Below, one piece after another: positions 45,752-57,966 of a DNA stretch of 64,000 bases (the stretch's first letter is position 1; the number at the start of each line of letters is the position of its first letter). Source of the stretch: Oscarella lobularis (taxonomy: Eukaryota > Porifera > Homoscleromorpha > Homosclerophorida > Oscarellidae); the NCBI RefSeq assembly GCF_947507565.1, contig NC_089188.1:2170001-2234000 (forward strand), in the 5' to 3' direction. The position numbers and the translations under genes were made by a program. The notes below the pieces were generated by a model, which worked only from the letters and a program-made list of their open reading frames with translations, did not search any database and was not told the DNA's origin.

Positions 45752-47734
45752 ATGGATCACGTTACTGGTAGCACTGGTGGATATAACGTTGAGTTTGATC
45801 CACCTCTCGAGTCGAAACACGAATGCCCACTCTGTTCTTTGGCTCTACGAGAGCCTTATCAAACAGCATGTGGTCATCGCTTTTGCGCTTCTTGTATAAA
45901 ACACCGTCTAAAGTAAGCAATTTTGGTTTCAAAAATCAGGCTAAACCAGCGCTTTCAGAAATAAGCAGAGATTGAAATGTCCTATAGATACTGAAATTAT
46001 TAGTGATGATGAGGTTGGCTTACGCAATTAATTGATATATATAGCCAGCCAGAGAGTAACATTTTGCAACTATAGATTTTCCCTGATAACTTTTGCCGAC
46101 GAGAAGTCTTGTCTTTACGCGTTAAATGCAAAAACTGCTCGAAGAGTGAAGAAGATGGCTGTCCTTGGAAAGGACCTCTAAATCAATACAACGTAAGAAA
46201 ATATAAACTATATATTTCTGCAGCGGAACTACTTTATCCCAGGCTCATCTTGAACGCTGCGATTTTCAGAAGCAGTCTTGTCCTAATAAAGGCTGTGGTC
46301 TGGTTTTGAATCAACGCGACTTATCCAAACACGTCAGTGATGAATGCGAATTCAGACTAGAATCCTGTGATTTGTGTGGGCAAGAAATTATTGTAAAGGC
46401 GCTAGGGGTACGCACTCACTCTTACGCACTATCCATCCTGAAGTTTGTCTCAGAAACATAAAGATAATGAATGCTTGGAAGCGATGATATCTTGTCCGAA
46501 CGAATGCGGTGAGACGGTGAAGAGAAAAGACGTAAGATGTTATGGGACACGCATTTTTTGGACGTTAACCTTAATTCTGCTCTTAGCTGGCTTTTCATCA
46601 GACAAAGGAATGCTCAAGAGCTCATCTGCAGTGCAAATACGACGAATGTTCATATCAGGTACGAAAGGGCACTCGCAGATAATCGCAAGTCAATTCCCTG
46701 CTCAGGGAACATCTGACGAAATGGAGGAACATTATAAAGAAAGTAACGACCATCATCTCTATCTCATCTATCAGCAATTGCAGACCCATTCCGCAACGAA
46801 AGTGATTGAAGGCCCTTCGTCATTCGCAACCCCTTCCCTAACGACCGCTTCGTCCTCTCTGACCCCCACCGTCGCTCCTCGCGGCGGCCTCGTGTCGTTT
46901 CCCACCACCAGCGAGACAGAAACGAACATTAAGGAGCAGATGAGTACCTTAGAAGAGGATATATCTGAGAAAAATCGTCAGATAGAAGTGCTCCAATCAA
47001 CCGTCGATCATCTCAAAAAAGCCAACCAAACAAAGGAGGAACTTCTCCAACGACAGAGCAACGACATCGAAAAACTCAAGCGTGATTTGTCCACGTGTTT
47101 GGCCCGACTTAGCGCACTTGAACAAAAACAGGTGGTCAATCAAACGAAATCGATGTCGAACGAGCACAAAATTCTCCAATTCGAACGCGGCACGAAGGTG
47201 AGAGAAGACGTTCTCGCCGAACACGACGTACGCCTCGTATCGCTCGAACTCGCCTCGTACGACGGGATATTACGCTGGAAAATCACGGATTTCAATAAAC
47301 GAAGAAGCGAAGCGATAGCCGGAAAACGTCTATCGATCTACAGTCCACCTTTTTACACGGCGCCGACGGGGTACAGGATGTGCGCTCGCATTTATTTGAA
47401 CGGCGACGGTATTGGTAAGTCATCTCACTTGTCGTTGTTCTTCGTTGTCATGCGCGGTGACTATGACGCACTACTTCCGTGGCCATTTCAGCAGCGCGTT
47501 ACTTTTACTTTGCTCGATCAGCAGCCCGCTAATAAGCCCCGCGTAGATGTTAGCGATAGTTTTATTCCCGATTCTACGTCGAATAGTTTTAGGCGTCCCG
47601 TTAGTGAAATGAATATCGCGTCTGGGTGTCCCCTGTTTTTTCCTCTTGCTGATTTAGGTAAACGTGCTTATGTACTTGATGACACTATGTTTATTCGTGT
47701 TGCTGTTAATATTGCTGGTATTTCGCACCCCTAG
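45752..47734 (+). CDS. TRAF-family adaptor (RING, TRAF zinc fingers, coiled coil, MATH)
   Basis: Signal adaptor and E3 ligase downstream of TNF- and Toll/IL-1-type receptors. The start ATG at 45752 gives a RING finger: [20 protein letters not shown] then CASC, with the second half in the next exon ([10 protein letters not shown]). TRAF-type zinc fingers follow ([69 protein letters not shown]). Then come a Ser/Thr-rich linker, a coiled coil ([19 protein letters not shown]) and a C-terminal MATH domain: [58 protein letters not shown] and DTMFIRVAV. Order and length (about 560 residues) match TRAF2/3/5-type proteins. The exact orthologue is not resolved. Confidence 0.9.
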
Positions 47735-47818
47735 TCTAATCGTCTGTTTGTGTCTTTCAAAAAAAATTAGAAAATTCCAAAAGAACACGTGTTGTTTAGC
47801 GTGCGCTATTCGAACGAT

Positions 47819-50800
47819 ATGGACTTCTTCCAATCTTATTTTCAAGAGCTTTTCGAGCGCAGTGATCGTTCTTCAGTGCAGATTGACACGTTGTTACGTC
47901 AAATACGCGATTTCTCGTCGGTTAGAAACAATTTGGGCTTACGGAAACTAGAACCAAAAATGTTCGCAGGTTTCTGAGGAATGGATCGCTTTTCTCAACT
48001 CAGTATCACTAGCTAAAGCCTTGCCTTGCCTTGAAATCACTGCACGAAATTGCTCGACGACTCAAATGGCCGATTCCGCACTCTCTTGGCTGCAGAAACT
48101 TATTTCAATGCTTCAGCAACAAAACCGGAAGCAACGTCATGTAATACACTCCGATGGATGACCTATCGTCACTTTTATGCTTTGCTTAGGATAATGCAGC
48201 TGCAGCTACGAAATTAATCTCTCTAATTCTTCACTATGTCCATCAAGTTGTTCTCTAGAATTCGTTCTATAATTATTTCTATTTTTTTGATTTTAGTTGC
48301 CTGATTTATGTCGAACGTTTGTAAGTGAGCATCTTCAGGACTTGCTTCAGATTCTTATTGAAGGCTGCAGAAAGGTCCTGAGCCATGCTTTAGCTTGTTT
48401 ATAACTTCCACGTCTCTCTCAGGCAGAAAGGAATGCGCTCGTCTTTTTTCAGTGTCTCGAGTCGTGTTTGGTCTATTTGCCGGGTCCCATGACAATGCAT
48501 AGGGTGAGGAAGGCAGATCTCAGCTATATTTTCTATTGACGCGTCCTTCTTTCTCTAGTCTAAACTTGAACCTTGTTTTTTGCAACACTCCACTAGCAAC
48601 GACGATGAAATTATTAAAGTATTCGTTACCGGTACAGTAAAAGAATTCTTTGAATGAGCTTTGTTTGAAGGCGGGTGCTCGTTGTCTGGCACTCGTTTCC
48701 CTCTCATCTGGAAGTAGTAGCCAGAAACAGGGCGCAGAATTGTGGACTCAAATGTGTCGCAAGGCGATAAACACATTAAAAAGACTATGTCGTTTAGTAA
48801 ATCCGCAACGAGATGAAGACTTAGGAGGTAGAAAGTTGATGTTAATTGTTAGGTTAGAAAACGAGTGTACGTATTTTAGATTCAGACGGAATTTTGTTGC
48901 CCTTAGAAGATATTCCATCTACTCAGCCTGCTATAATCGGTCCTCTTATTCAACAGTCTAAGTTTAGTACTCAGCTTCTGGCAAATTTGCTTTGGTAAGT
49001 CAAAAGACTTTGCTTTTGAGCGGTTTCCCAATATTGGGTCTAGTGGAGATTATCCTGCAACTACTGTTGCAGTTCCTATTGACGATATCTTGCATCTTTT
49101 ATCGTCAGAAATGATTCCGCAGGCTTCAGTCGACCTGGTACCTTTACTTTGATAACGTTTTAGTTTGTGATGTTTTCTTGTGAAGCAACAATCGAGTGCT
49201 GGAGTGGAGAATATAGCTTGGATCGCAGTACTGCCTTCTTTCTACTCCAACGTCCTATCTATTCTTATCAATCTAATTCGAAGGTAAAAATAGCTAATTG
49301 TATCTGGCAAAGCAATTCAACTTGTATTAGTTGCAATCAATCGCTTCTACGATATGCCAAAGACATCAATACCTTATTTATTCGCATTTTCTCTTGGACA
49401 AATCGAAATCGACTAGCAGAAAGAAAATATCCGAGGAGGTAGAAGTGAACTAGTGCATGAGACTACGTGCATTCGTTCTCTGTCCGCTAGTGACGTGAGA
49501 ATCAAGGCGTACGATGTTCTCCTCGAATGGCTCGCCGTCATCGGGTCGGGTTTAGACGTCAACGTGACTGAACGCCTCATTCAGCAAATGTTAGACGACG
49601 TCAGACCTCAACTTGATAACGAAAGCGACAAAGTAAGGCTTTTTTACTGTGTTGGTTGTCTAGTTAGTCCTGCTATTTTTCAGGTGTCTGCTTCCATTGA
49701 AAACGAGGATTCTTCGCTTTCTAGAAAGGTAGTGCACCTGTGCAGTCCTTCCTTTTCTTACAGGTTTTACAGAAGAGAAAGAGAAAGAGACGGGAAGAGA
49801 TCCTTTCGTCGCTTTCAAACACAGGTAAGCGAGGTAGGTGGTGGTGAAGCAACGCTACATGGTCTCCCTCCGTGCAGGCAGACGCACTAAACGGCATTTT
49901 GGGCATAACAGCGCACTGTGCCAAACCGCTCTAGAATGTACGTTTTGAATTAATTATGTATAGCCTACATGTATTCATTTTTCCATTCTTTTAGCTCTAG
50001 GAAAACTAATTATTGCTTGTGGTCCACTCATGAGCGTTCGCTCACTGAATGTAAGGCAAAGTTCACTAATAACTTATACTTGGGCATTTTACGTGATGCA
50101 GAGCGTTGGAAGTTTTGTGAGTTCCTTGCTCGTTCAATGTCAAAGATCGTCGGTTGTCAGCCATTGTCCTTCTCTCCCATTACAGCGCTCCGTTTCCCTT
50201 ATTCAGCCGCCTGATCCTTACTGGCTTTCGTCCTGCCGCTGCGCGGCCTATAAATTATTGAAATCTTGTTTGCTGTCTGGAAATCAGCTGGCTAATCCTT
50301 TTCCACTGCAAAACGCTGTGCGAGTATTTAGCGTTGGTCTTAAGGATCCGTCAGCCGAGGCAAGCTGCCTATTTATTGGTTATTGATAGATTAGAGTCTC
50401 CCCCTCTTTAGGTTGTACTTGCCTGTCAGGAGTCTCTATCTATTTGCGAAGTCCTGCTTCATCCTAGAATGCCGCCACTGAAATTACCACGACAGGTAGT
50501 GCAAGAGGAAGAAAGTAGTGAAATGGCAGCAGTACCTACGCCATCGCCTACACCTCTGGCTCAATTAATAGTGGAAAGGCCAGAGCTTGACGAGGAGACT
50601 CGGTCTCCTCAATCAGAGCAGAAAAACGATGAAGAGATGCCGATGAATCAAGAGTCAGTGCTAGATGACAATACCTTGGATGACGGCGACAGCGGTAGTG
50701 ATATTGCGGAAGAACCTTTGCAGGAAAAGCATCCGCACTTTCAGTCAGACATTGACTGTTCGTCTGCTGAGAAAAATGATCAAGATATTCAGCAGGAAGC

Positions 50801-50925
50801 TTCTAAGGTAAAAAAGCAATTGTTTAACTCGTATTTGAAATTCTGTGCAGACTAGAGAGGATGTCAATACAGAAGTGGAGGCAATGATTGCAACGTTCGT
50901 CAACTCAGACCCAGACCCGTCATAA
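47819..50925 (+). CDS. PELP1: PELP1 / Rix1 homologue (ribosome biogenesis scaffold)
   Basis: Nucleolar scaffold of the rixosome (with TEX10, WDR18, SENP3, LAS1L), needed for 60S maturation. Starts MDFFQSYFQELFERS at 47819. Many short exons give an armadillo-like helical protein: EEWIAFLNSVSLAKALPCLE, ALSWLQKLISMLQQQ, LCLKAGARCLALVSL, RIKAYDVLLEWLAVIGSG, and ESLSICEVLLHPRMPPLKLP, which resembles the PELP1 EALVTCAALTHPRVPPLQ block. After this comes an acidic, Pro/Glu-rich region (VPTPSPTPLAQLIVERPE). The end, VEAMIATFVNSDPDPS, parallels the human C-terminus TAAMLADFIDCPPDDE. About 15 introns of 50-60 bp. Borders in 48400-49450 are uncertain. Confidence 0.75.
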
Positions 50926-51051
50926 AAAAAGAACCATATAATTAATTTTTAATTTAGCAGAAAGAACAACACACTGACACAGGCTCAAAAAAAACGGAAA
51001 CAGGGGAACAACATACTAGACGAGAGAGAGAGCAGCAAGAAGACAATAAAA

Positions 51052-52320
51052 TCACAGAAGTTCTCGTTGCGTAAGTGCCTCTTTCATCGCTTGAAAGATC
51101 TCCACTTGCTGCTCATTTCCGAGAGCGTAGATCTGCTTGAGAAGTCGCGCCGGTGTGACGATCTGAGCGAAGCTGTACACCCACACGTAGGCGAAAATCG
51201 CCATGACCAATTGGCAATCGAATCGATCCATAATACCACCGTGACCGGGTATCATATCACCGAAATCTTTGATATTGAAAGCGCGTTTGAATCCACTGGC
51301 GAAAAAGCCTCCAAAGGGGGCGATAATGGAGCTAAAGAGTCCCAAGACGAGCGCGTGAATTTGAAAGGGATACATGTGAACGACAGAGACGCCGGTAAGA
51401 GATCGAATCGGCGACGGAACAACGTATTCGGTCCATAGAAACAAACTGGGAATTTGGCAGTCAGTTGACAGGGAATTCGTCTTGGCGATGTACTGAACAG
51501 GGCAGATCATGTACTTATAGGGACTGAGAAAATAGCCGAGAACGAAGGCGAATATGAGCGTGGAAAAGGCGGCGCCAATGAAACCCTCCCAAGTCTTTTT
51601 CGGCGATAATTTAATGAGAGATGTTCGTCCGAAAAAGAAGCCGAAGACGTAGGCCATAATGTCGTTGCAGATTACCATGAGAACGGGCGCAAGAAACCAA
51701 ATCATCCCACTGAAAATATTCTGTATAATGAGATAGGACGACGAAACGAGTATGAGAAGTGTGACGTGAGTCCATCCGAATTGGGTGAATTGAACTGCGT
51801 AGTAATCCTTCTTTAGCGTCAAAACGAAGAAAACGAAACCGAGAATATAGAGCATGAACGAAATGAGTCGATGATGACGTAGCAGAATCGTCATCGTCTC
51901 TTCCGGCGCGAAGAGACCCTCGAAATTGTACTGAAGCGTTTCGACGTGTATGAAGTAATTGCTCACGGCGAGAAAGTACCACTGCAACGTGCGAAAGAGC
52001 GGCAAGTGATGCTTTTTGTACTGCGAGTGTCCGATCTTGATGATTTCGTGATAGCTCTTGAATTGGATGAGGGAAACGAGAATCCACATCGCTATGGGAC
52101 CCATGTAGATGATCAGGGCGAAAGTGCCGAGGAGGACGAGCGAAAAGATTCCGCGTATCCACCAGTTGCGCCATCGCGGGCCCAGTCGTTTGAGGAAGTT
52201 CACGTTCGCGAGACTTCCTTCGTCTGACGTCGTTTTCATCTCGCTTTTTGCCGCGCTTTCGCTTCCGCTGCTGTCTGCCTTGCGTATTCTCGTTGTCGAC
52301 TTGTCGACGGATTCAGGCAT
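51052..52320 (-). CDS. CDS1: Phosphatidate cytidylyltransferase (CDP-diacylglycerol synthase)
   Basis: Makes CDP-diacylglycerol from phosphatidate and CTP, feeding phosphatidylinositol and cardiolipin synthesis; ER membrane. One open frame of 422 residues without introns. An Arg/Ser-rich cytosolic start (MPESVDKSTTRIRK) is followed by about eight membrane segments (GIFSLVLLGTFALIIYM, FMLYILGFVFFVL and others). Family blocks are CNDIMAYVFGFFFG, LSPKKTWEGFIGA, and the PROSITE-type signature SGFKRAFNIKDFG through IPGHGGIMDRFD with its conserved Lys, Asp, His-Gly-Gly and Asp-Arg. Length is close to human CDS1/CDS2 (445-461). The absence of introns, when all neighbours have many, suggests retroposition or intron loss. 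Orthology to CDS1 versus CDS2 is not meaningful here. Confidence 0.93.
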   Translation of the reverse strand: MPESVDKSTTRIRKADSSGSESAAKSEMKTTSDEGSLANVNFLKRLGPRWRNWWIRGIFSLVLLGTFALIIYMGPIAMWILVSLIQFKSYHEIIKIGHSQYKKHHLPLFRTLQWYFLAVSNYFIHVETLQYNFEGLFAPEETMTILLRHHRLISFMLYILGFVFFVLTLKKDYYAVQFTQFGWTHVTLLILVSSSYLIIQNIFSGMIWFLAPVLMVICNDIMAYVFGFFFGRTSLIKLSPKKTWEGFIGAAFSTLIFAFVLGYFLSPYKYMICPVQYIAKTNSLSTDCQIPSLFLWTEYVVPSPIRSLTGVSVVHMYPFQIHALVLGLFSSIIAPFGGFFASGFKRAFNIKDFGDMIPGHGGIMDRFDCQLVMAIFAYVWVYSFAQIVTPARLLKQIYALGNEQQVEIFQAMKEALTQRELL

Positions 52321-52538
52321 TCCCTCGCGGCGACAGAGTCGTTGTTTTTAGCCGTCGACCCTGTGGAAGACTCGAGCCTCGCTTTTGTACGGGACGTGGA
52401 GGCGCGATCTCCCGGCTGCTCTACTGACAAACGCCTACGGAAATGCAACAGTGTTCGGCTGCATTATCTAAAGTCGGGTATTCTACGCCCCCGCGTTAAT
52501 CACTGCGCAGTTTCTGAGAAGAAGAGGAGGAGGAGGAG

Positions 52539-53494
52539 ATGGGATCGTTGTTTTCGCGTCTTTGGTCGCCTCAGGCAAGCATCAGTCGTAAGCAGCTATT
52601 TCTCCTTCTCATAGAGTAGTTGAGCCACCTCTCTTCAGCCGAAAATCATCCTCCAATCGTCAAGTACACAAAAAGACCTGACGGAGAAAAGAAAGAAACA
52701 GAATTTACAGCTGATCCCAGCGTTGTTATTACGCACCCCGTCCGGCGCTCAGTTCCAAACCAAAAGGAAGACAAAATAGAAGAACATCGCGAGGAAGAAG
52801 TGAAGGAGAAGGAAGAGGAAGAGGAGCGGGAAAAATGCCCCTCAACTGTTTATATCCTGGGTGACTATAGAGTCTCAAATAATATTTTGAAGACTCTGCT
52901 AACGGACCTGTTTGACGAATGCGAGAAATGCGACGACGACATTTCTGTGATTCCTGTGACTAGGAAAGACTTTCGTAATTCAGCGTTTGATCAAGTGGTG
53001 GGTGGTGCTGATGTTGCCTTTGTCGTTTGCATTCCTGTCCTTGAACGATATATCATTGATGATCCTGAAGATCCTTCGACTGGATTCACAAGAGAAATTG
53101 ACGTGCTACAACGTGGCAACCTTCGAGGTATTAACAAATAATCAATTGAATATTATCCAGTCTATTGTTGTAGTGATGATTTTTGTATCGTATGATGATG
53201 ACGTCAAACAAAACGAAAACTATCATCCCGCATTGGAACGACTTTGGAATCCAAAGTCAAGACAACAGAGACTACGGATCTTTGCGGAGAACAATCGACT
53301 TTTTACTTTGACACAGGATCAGGAGAAATTTCAAAATTGGCAGAAGCGAGCCATTGCCAGAGTTCTAGGCTTGGAGCAAAAGGAGAGTTGGAAGATGGCT
53401 GATGAACAGTAAGTCAATCCGCGAGTTCATTATTTGGGTCAATTTTTGTGTTTGCAGGTCAAAGAGTCGGCTGACTTCATGTACTTTGTTATAG
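52539..53494 (+). CDS. Unknown protein with candidate N-myristoyl and CaaX signals
   Basis: Not recognised. Four exons (52539-52587, 52639-53127, 53174-53408, 53458-53494) join in frame to 269 residues. The start MGSLFSRLWSPQ fits an N-myristoylation site (Gly2, Ser6). A Glu/Lys-rich coil (EEHREEEVKEKEEEEE) precedes a mixed alpha/beta domain: STVYILGDYRVSNNILKTLL, FDECEKCDDDISVIPV, GGADVAFVVCIPVLERYI, REIDVLQRG and VMIFVSYDDD. The order of strands and helices recalls TIR/SEFIR (STIR) domains, but without decisive motifs. The end, TSCTLL, is a CaaL box (geranylgeranylation); it depends on the last splice, which has a strong GTAAGT donor. Without that splice the protein stops at 53412 ending ADEQ. 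Divergent from CDS1, 218 bp between starts. Confidence 0.6.
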
Positions 53495-53598
53495 GCACTC
53501 CTCCTCTTCTCGTTGACAGTAATTGATTTTTGCACGTGCACGGCTTCCTCCCTCAAGTGACTCCATCTTACGGTAGACCGTAACGAAGAGATTCGAAC

Positions 53599-56500
53599 AT
53601 GAGTTCCGACGAAGAGATGGAAGCGTTCGAAATTACCGACTACGATGTGGAAAACGAGTTCAATCCCAATCGAAAGCGACGCAAATTTACGCGCGAGGAC
53701 GCGATTTACGGCGTCTGGGCCCAACGCGACGACGACGATGACGGAAGGGGTTTCCGATCGTACTACGGCAAAAAAGGAGCGTCGAGCGCCGCGTCCGACT
53801 ACAGCCGACCCATGCAGTTCGTCGGACGCGCTAGCGCCGAAGGAGAAGACGAAGAAAGCGACGCTTCAAGCGACGGGGAAAGAAAAGACAAGATTCTCTT
53901 GGAGAGATTGAAGGAAGAGGAGGAGGAGGCGAAGGAATTGAAGAGGGAAGTTCCTGAGAATTTCGTGTCTGGCAAGAAGGCCGGATTTCTTCAGACCGTT
54001 GCGGAGAAGAAAAAGAGAAAAGCGACCGCGCCGACGGCAAAGCCAGTGAAGCAGATCGATAGGTAAGTGCATCAGAGTGACGTCATTTTAGATTGATTAT
54101 TTTTCCCGTTAGAGAGTTTGGTGCTTGGGAGAAACATACGTCAGGCTTCGGTCTGAAATTGTTACAAAAAGTACGCTTTTTTGAGTTTATTTGTTGGTTT
54201 CCGTTGCTAATCTTTTTTTTCTTTTTTTTGCAGATGGGTTATGTTCCTGGACAGGGTCTCGGTAAAGAGGGAGCGGTGAGAAAAGAGCAACGTTTGCGCC
54301 GGTGGATTTTGATTCTATTTTTTGTGGCTAGGGTATTGTGAAGCCAATTCAAGCGTTCAAGAGAAGAGGAAGGGAGGCTTTGGCCTACTTTGGATCCGAG
54401 CAAAAGCATGAAGTGACGATCCCTTGTTCATTAAAAATTAATTAATTAATAGAATCGGTATATTGTGTAGGAGTATAGAGACAAAAACGAGAGAAGAGGA
54501 AGAAGAAAGAAAGGCGAAGCAGCTGACGTTGAAGAGGAAGAGGAAGAAGAGAGTCATTGGAAAGTTTTGCCCAAAGTGAGTAGAGAAACCCTTCAGGTAA
54601 ATATACGTATGTACGCTTCTTTATCTTACAGGAAAAAGGAGAGAAAAAGAAAATCAAATATGTCTATAAAACCGTGGAAGATATACTGGTACGTTTTATC
54701 ATATCAGCTCATATCTATTTCCTTAATTTTTTTTCTAGGAATCCGGCGTTAAGAAAACTCGACGGGGGAGATCTCAGGCTGACTTGAAAGTATACGCTGC
54801 GTCTGGAGGTGGAATCTCCCTGTTTTAATCATTGATTTAGATTATTGATATGACTGGACCGGAGCAAAGGGTTTTGTCAGGCTACGATCAACTCCACACG
54901 GAACCGCTTCAGTCAAGCGAAACTGAAAAATGTAGAAGCCGTTTACGTAGAGTCGCTTTAGCTAATTCATTTGTAGATCGCGAGAAAGTGTATTTACCTG
55001 AACTCCTTCATAATTTGAACCTGCTGGTTGATTTAGCGGAAACGGAGATTCTGGACACAAGCCGAAGGTAATGCGCTCTCTCTCGTTTCCTTTCAGATAG
55101 CAGCTAGCCTTGCTAGACTTCAATATGAGCAAGACCAAGCTATTACTTGTCGACAGGAAAAGAGAAGAGTCGAAGAAGAGATTGCTAGACACGACGGCGA
55201 AATAGCCAAATTGGAGGACGTATTAAAAATCGTAGAAAGGTAAGATGCACGTGAAAAGTTTGCATAGCGAAGGATTCTAGTAGTTATACTCGCTTAGTTG
55301 CAAAGACAGACTCAAACTGGGTTGCGAGAATCGTCTCACTCTCGTCGAATGCATAGATTTATTCAAAAAATTTAAATCCGACTATCCGAAAGAGTGCAAG
55401 GTAGTCAGTCTCTCCATATATAGAGAGACACACACCCTTAGTCTCCTGTATTGCTAGATGTATGGACTTATGCAGTTGTGCGAGTCGTTTGCCTTTCCCC
55501 TGGTAAAATATAGAATAGTTGATACGTAGAAAGTTTCACGGCTGGTCGTGTCTAGATGAAAACGTATCTATCTCAGTGGAGTCCGCTATTGACGCCCACT
55601 TTTGGTATTGATGTCTTTTCAACGTGGAGAGACATCCTCGTAGATGAACTCGGAGAAGAGAGGGGGGAGGCTAGACAGTAAGAAAAAGGGCTGCCTTACT
55701 GATAGATACCCCATGAATTCTGGTGTACATTAGAATGAATATGTATGAAAAAATGCTATGGAAAGTGTGGATGCCAAAAATTAGAATAGCCATAAGGTAG
55801 ACGATTTAATAGTGAAGTTTAATTAATGCATATTTCACCAGTGGATGGGTGTGTCGCAATTGCGATTCCCTCATCGAATTTATTGACGAATGGATTCCGC
55901 TCCTGCCGCGCTGGATCACGTCCAACATCGTCGATCAACTCGTGCTGCCACGACTACAAGAGGAAGTCGATCGATGGAGTCCGACGACGGATATTGTGCC
56001 TGTTCACTCTTGGATTCATCCGTGGTTGCCCCTATTGGGGCAACGTCTCGAAATCGTCTATCCTATTATTCGACAGAAACTTGCCACTGCTCTCACCGCC
56101 TGGCATCCCTCCGATCTTTCGGCGAAGATGATTCTCAAGCCTTGGGTCAATGTAGGTTGAAATATTGGTTTAGTACGTCAGCGAAAATTTGATGAATTTT
56201 TAGGTTTTTTCTGCTGGAAGCATGGACGTCTTTCTGCTTAATAATATTATTCCTAAATTGGCTTTGTGTCTCAACGAGTTTATTATTAATCCGAAGCAGC
56301 AGGACATAGGTAAGTTGATTGACCAAGTAGTGCTAGTACTAACTGATTCTCTGTAGAGCCTTTTCAATGGGTTATGGCGTGGCAAGAAATGATATCCGAA
56401 CATCGTTTTGCTCAACTTCTCGAACGCCACTTTTTTCCCAAGTGGACTCAAGTTCTCTGCTCCTGGCTCTCAAATGACCCCAACTACGACGAAGTGACCA

Positions 56501-57966
56501 AGTGGTATATAGGTTGGAAGTCAATGATAAGCCAAAATCTCCTGAACCACCCAGTCATCAAAGGTATTTAATTAAAATAAGTTGATTTTATTAATAGACG
56601 TGTTTTATTGCGCAGAGCATTTTGGTAATGCTCTAAACATTATGAATTGCGCTGTTGCTCCCGGCGGAAAATCCCGACCTTCTGGTACCAGCACATCACT
56701 TCCGTATTTCACCAGCATTGAGAGAAAGTAACAAGACAACTGAGTACATACAACGATCTTATCTATCAATTCTTTTTTCAGACGGGCTGCTGAAGCTGCT
56801 GCTGAAAAACGAGCCGCCTACCTCCAAGTACGTTTTTTTGTACAGTTGCACCCGGGACTTAGATACCTTCAACAGAAAACATATTGAGTACCTACAACAG
56901 AAAACATATTGAGTACCTTCAACAGAAAACAGAAAACATATTGAGTACCTTCAACAGAAAACAGAAAACATTGAGTACCTTCAACAGAAAACATATTGAG
57001 TACCTTCAACAGAAAACATATTGAGTACGTTCAGCAGAAAACATATTGAATACGTTCAACAGAAAACATAATGAGTACCTTCAACAGAAAACATAATGAG
57101 TACCTTCAACAGAAAACGTAATGAGTACCTTCAACAGAAAACATATTGAGTACCTTCAACAGAAAACAGAAAACATGTTGAGTACGTTTAACAGAAAACA
57201 TAATGAGTACCTTCAACAGAAAACATATTGAGTACGTTCAACAGAAAACAGAAAACAGATTGAGACCTACAACAGAAAACAGAAAACATTGAGTACCTAC
57301 AACAGAAAAAGAAAACAGATTGAGTACACTGTACCTACAACAGAAAACAGATTGAGTACCTTCAACAGAAAACAGAAAACAGATTGAGTACAGTACCTTC
57401 AACAGAAAACAGAAAACAGATTGAGTACCTTCAACAGAAAACATATTGAGTACCTTCAACAGAAAACAGAAAACATATTGAGTACCTTCAACAGAAAACA
57501 GAAAACAGATTGAGTATCTTCAACAGAAAACATATTAAAGGACTTAGATACCTTCAAGAGAAAACGTATTGAGTACCTTCAACAGAAAGCATATTGACTG
57601 ACTTAGTTACCTTCAACAGAAAACACATACCCTGTAACCATGGCTTTTGCTTTCTCAGGCGGGCGTGCCACAGGCGGCATCAACAGAAGGACTAAGATTC
57701 ATTGACTTGGTTCAAAAGAAGGTAAATCCACTAGGAAATGCATTTTCCTGTATAATCTACTGCTTTCTTTTCAGGCGGAAGATGCTGGGATTCTGTTTAT
57801 GCCTGTGCCAGGTAAGAAACACGATGGTAAAACGGTGTACACGTTTGGAGCGCAGACGATTTACATTGACCGAAATGTTTTATTTGTGCACTCGCCTTCG
57901 GGCAAGAGTGGTTGGGTGCCTATTTCGCTTGGTAATCTGTTAGAGATGTCTAAGGGGAGGATCTGA
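53599..57966 (+). CDS. TFIP11: Tuftelin-interacting protein 11 (spliceosome disassembly G-patch protein)
   Basis: Homologue of yeast Ntr1; recruits and activates DHX15 to take apart the lariat spliceosome. Starts [20 protein letters not shown] at 53599 with [18 protein letters not shown]. The G-patch follows over two exons: [20 protein letters not shown] and [19 protein letters not shown]. The middle has [28 protein letters not shown] and [11 protein letters not shown]. The GCFC-type C-terminal half includes [32 protein letters not shown]-like blocks, [53 protein letters not shown] and [19 protein letters not shown]. The stop is at 57964-57966. About 780 residues against 837 in human. One intron of about 800 bp (56828-57658) is filled by a minisatellite; all the others are about 50-90 bp. 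Confidence 0.93.
56850..57625. repeat. Intronic minisatellite, about 25-bp units, in TFIP11
   Basis: Around 30 units of TACCTTCAACAGAAAACATA + TTGAG, with some carrying a doubled ACAGAAA core. The unit start TACCTTCAACAG resembles the preceding exon end and donor (TACCTCCAAGTAC), so the array may have grown from the splice junction. It accounts for almost the whole 800-bp intron. Long minus-strand frames are by-products. Confidence 0.9.

Noticed and set aside
57238-57459. Minus-strand Phe/Val-rich frame
   Set aside because: Translation of the intronic minisatellite in TFIP11.
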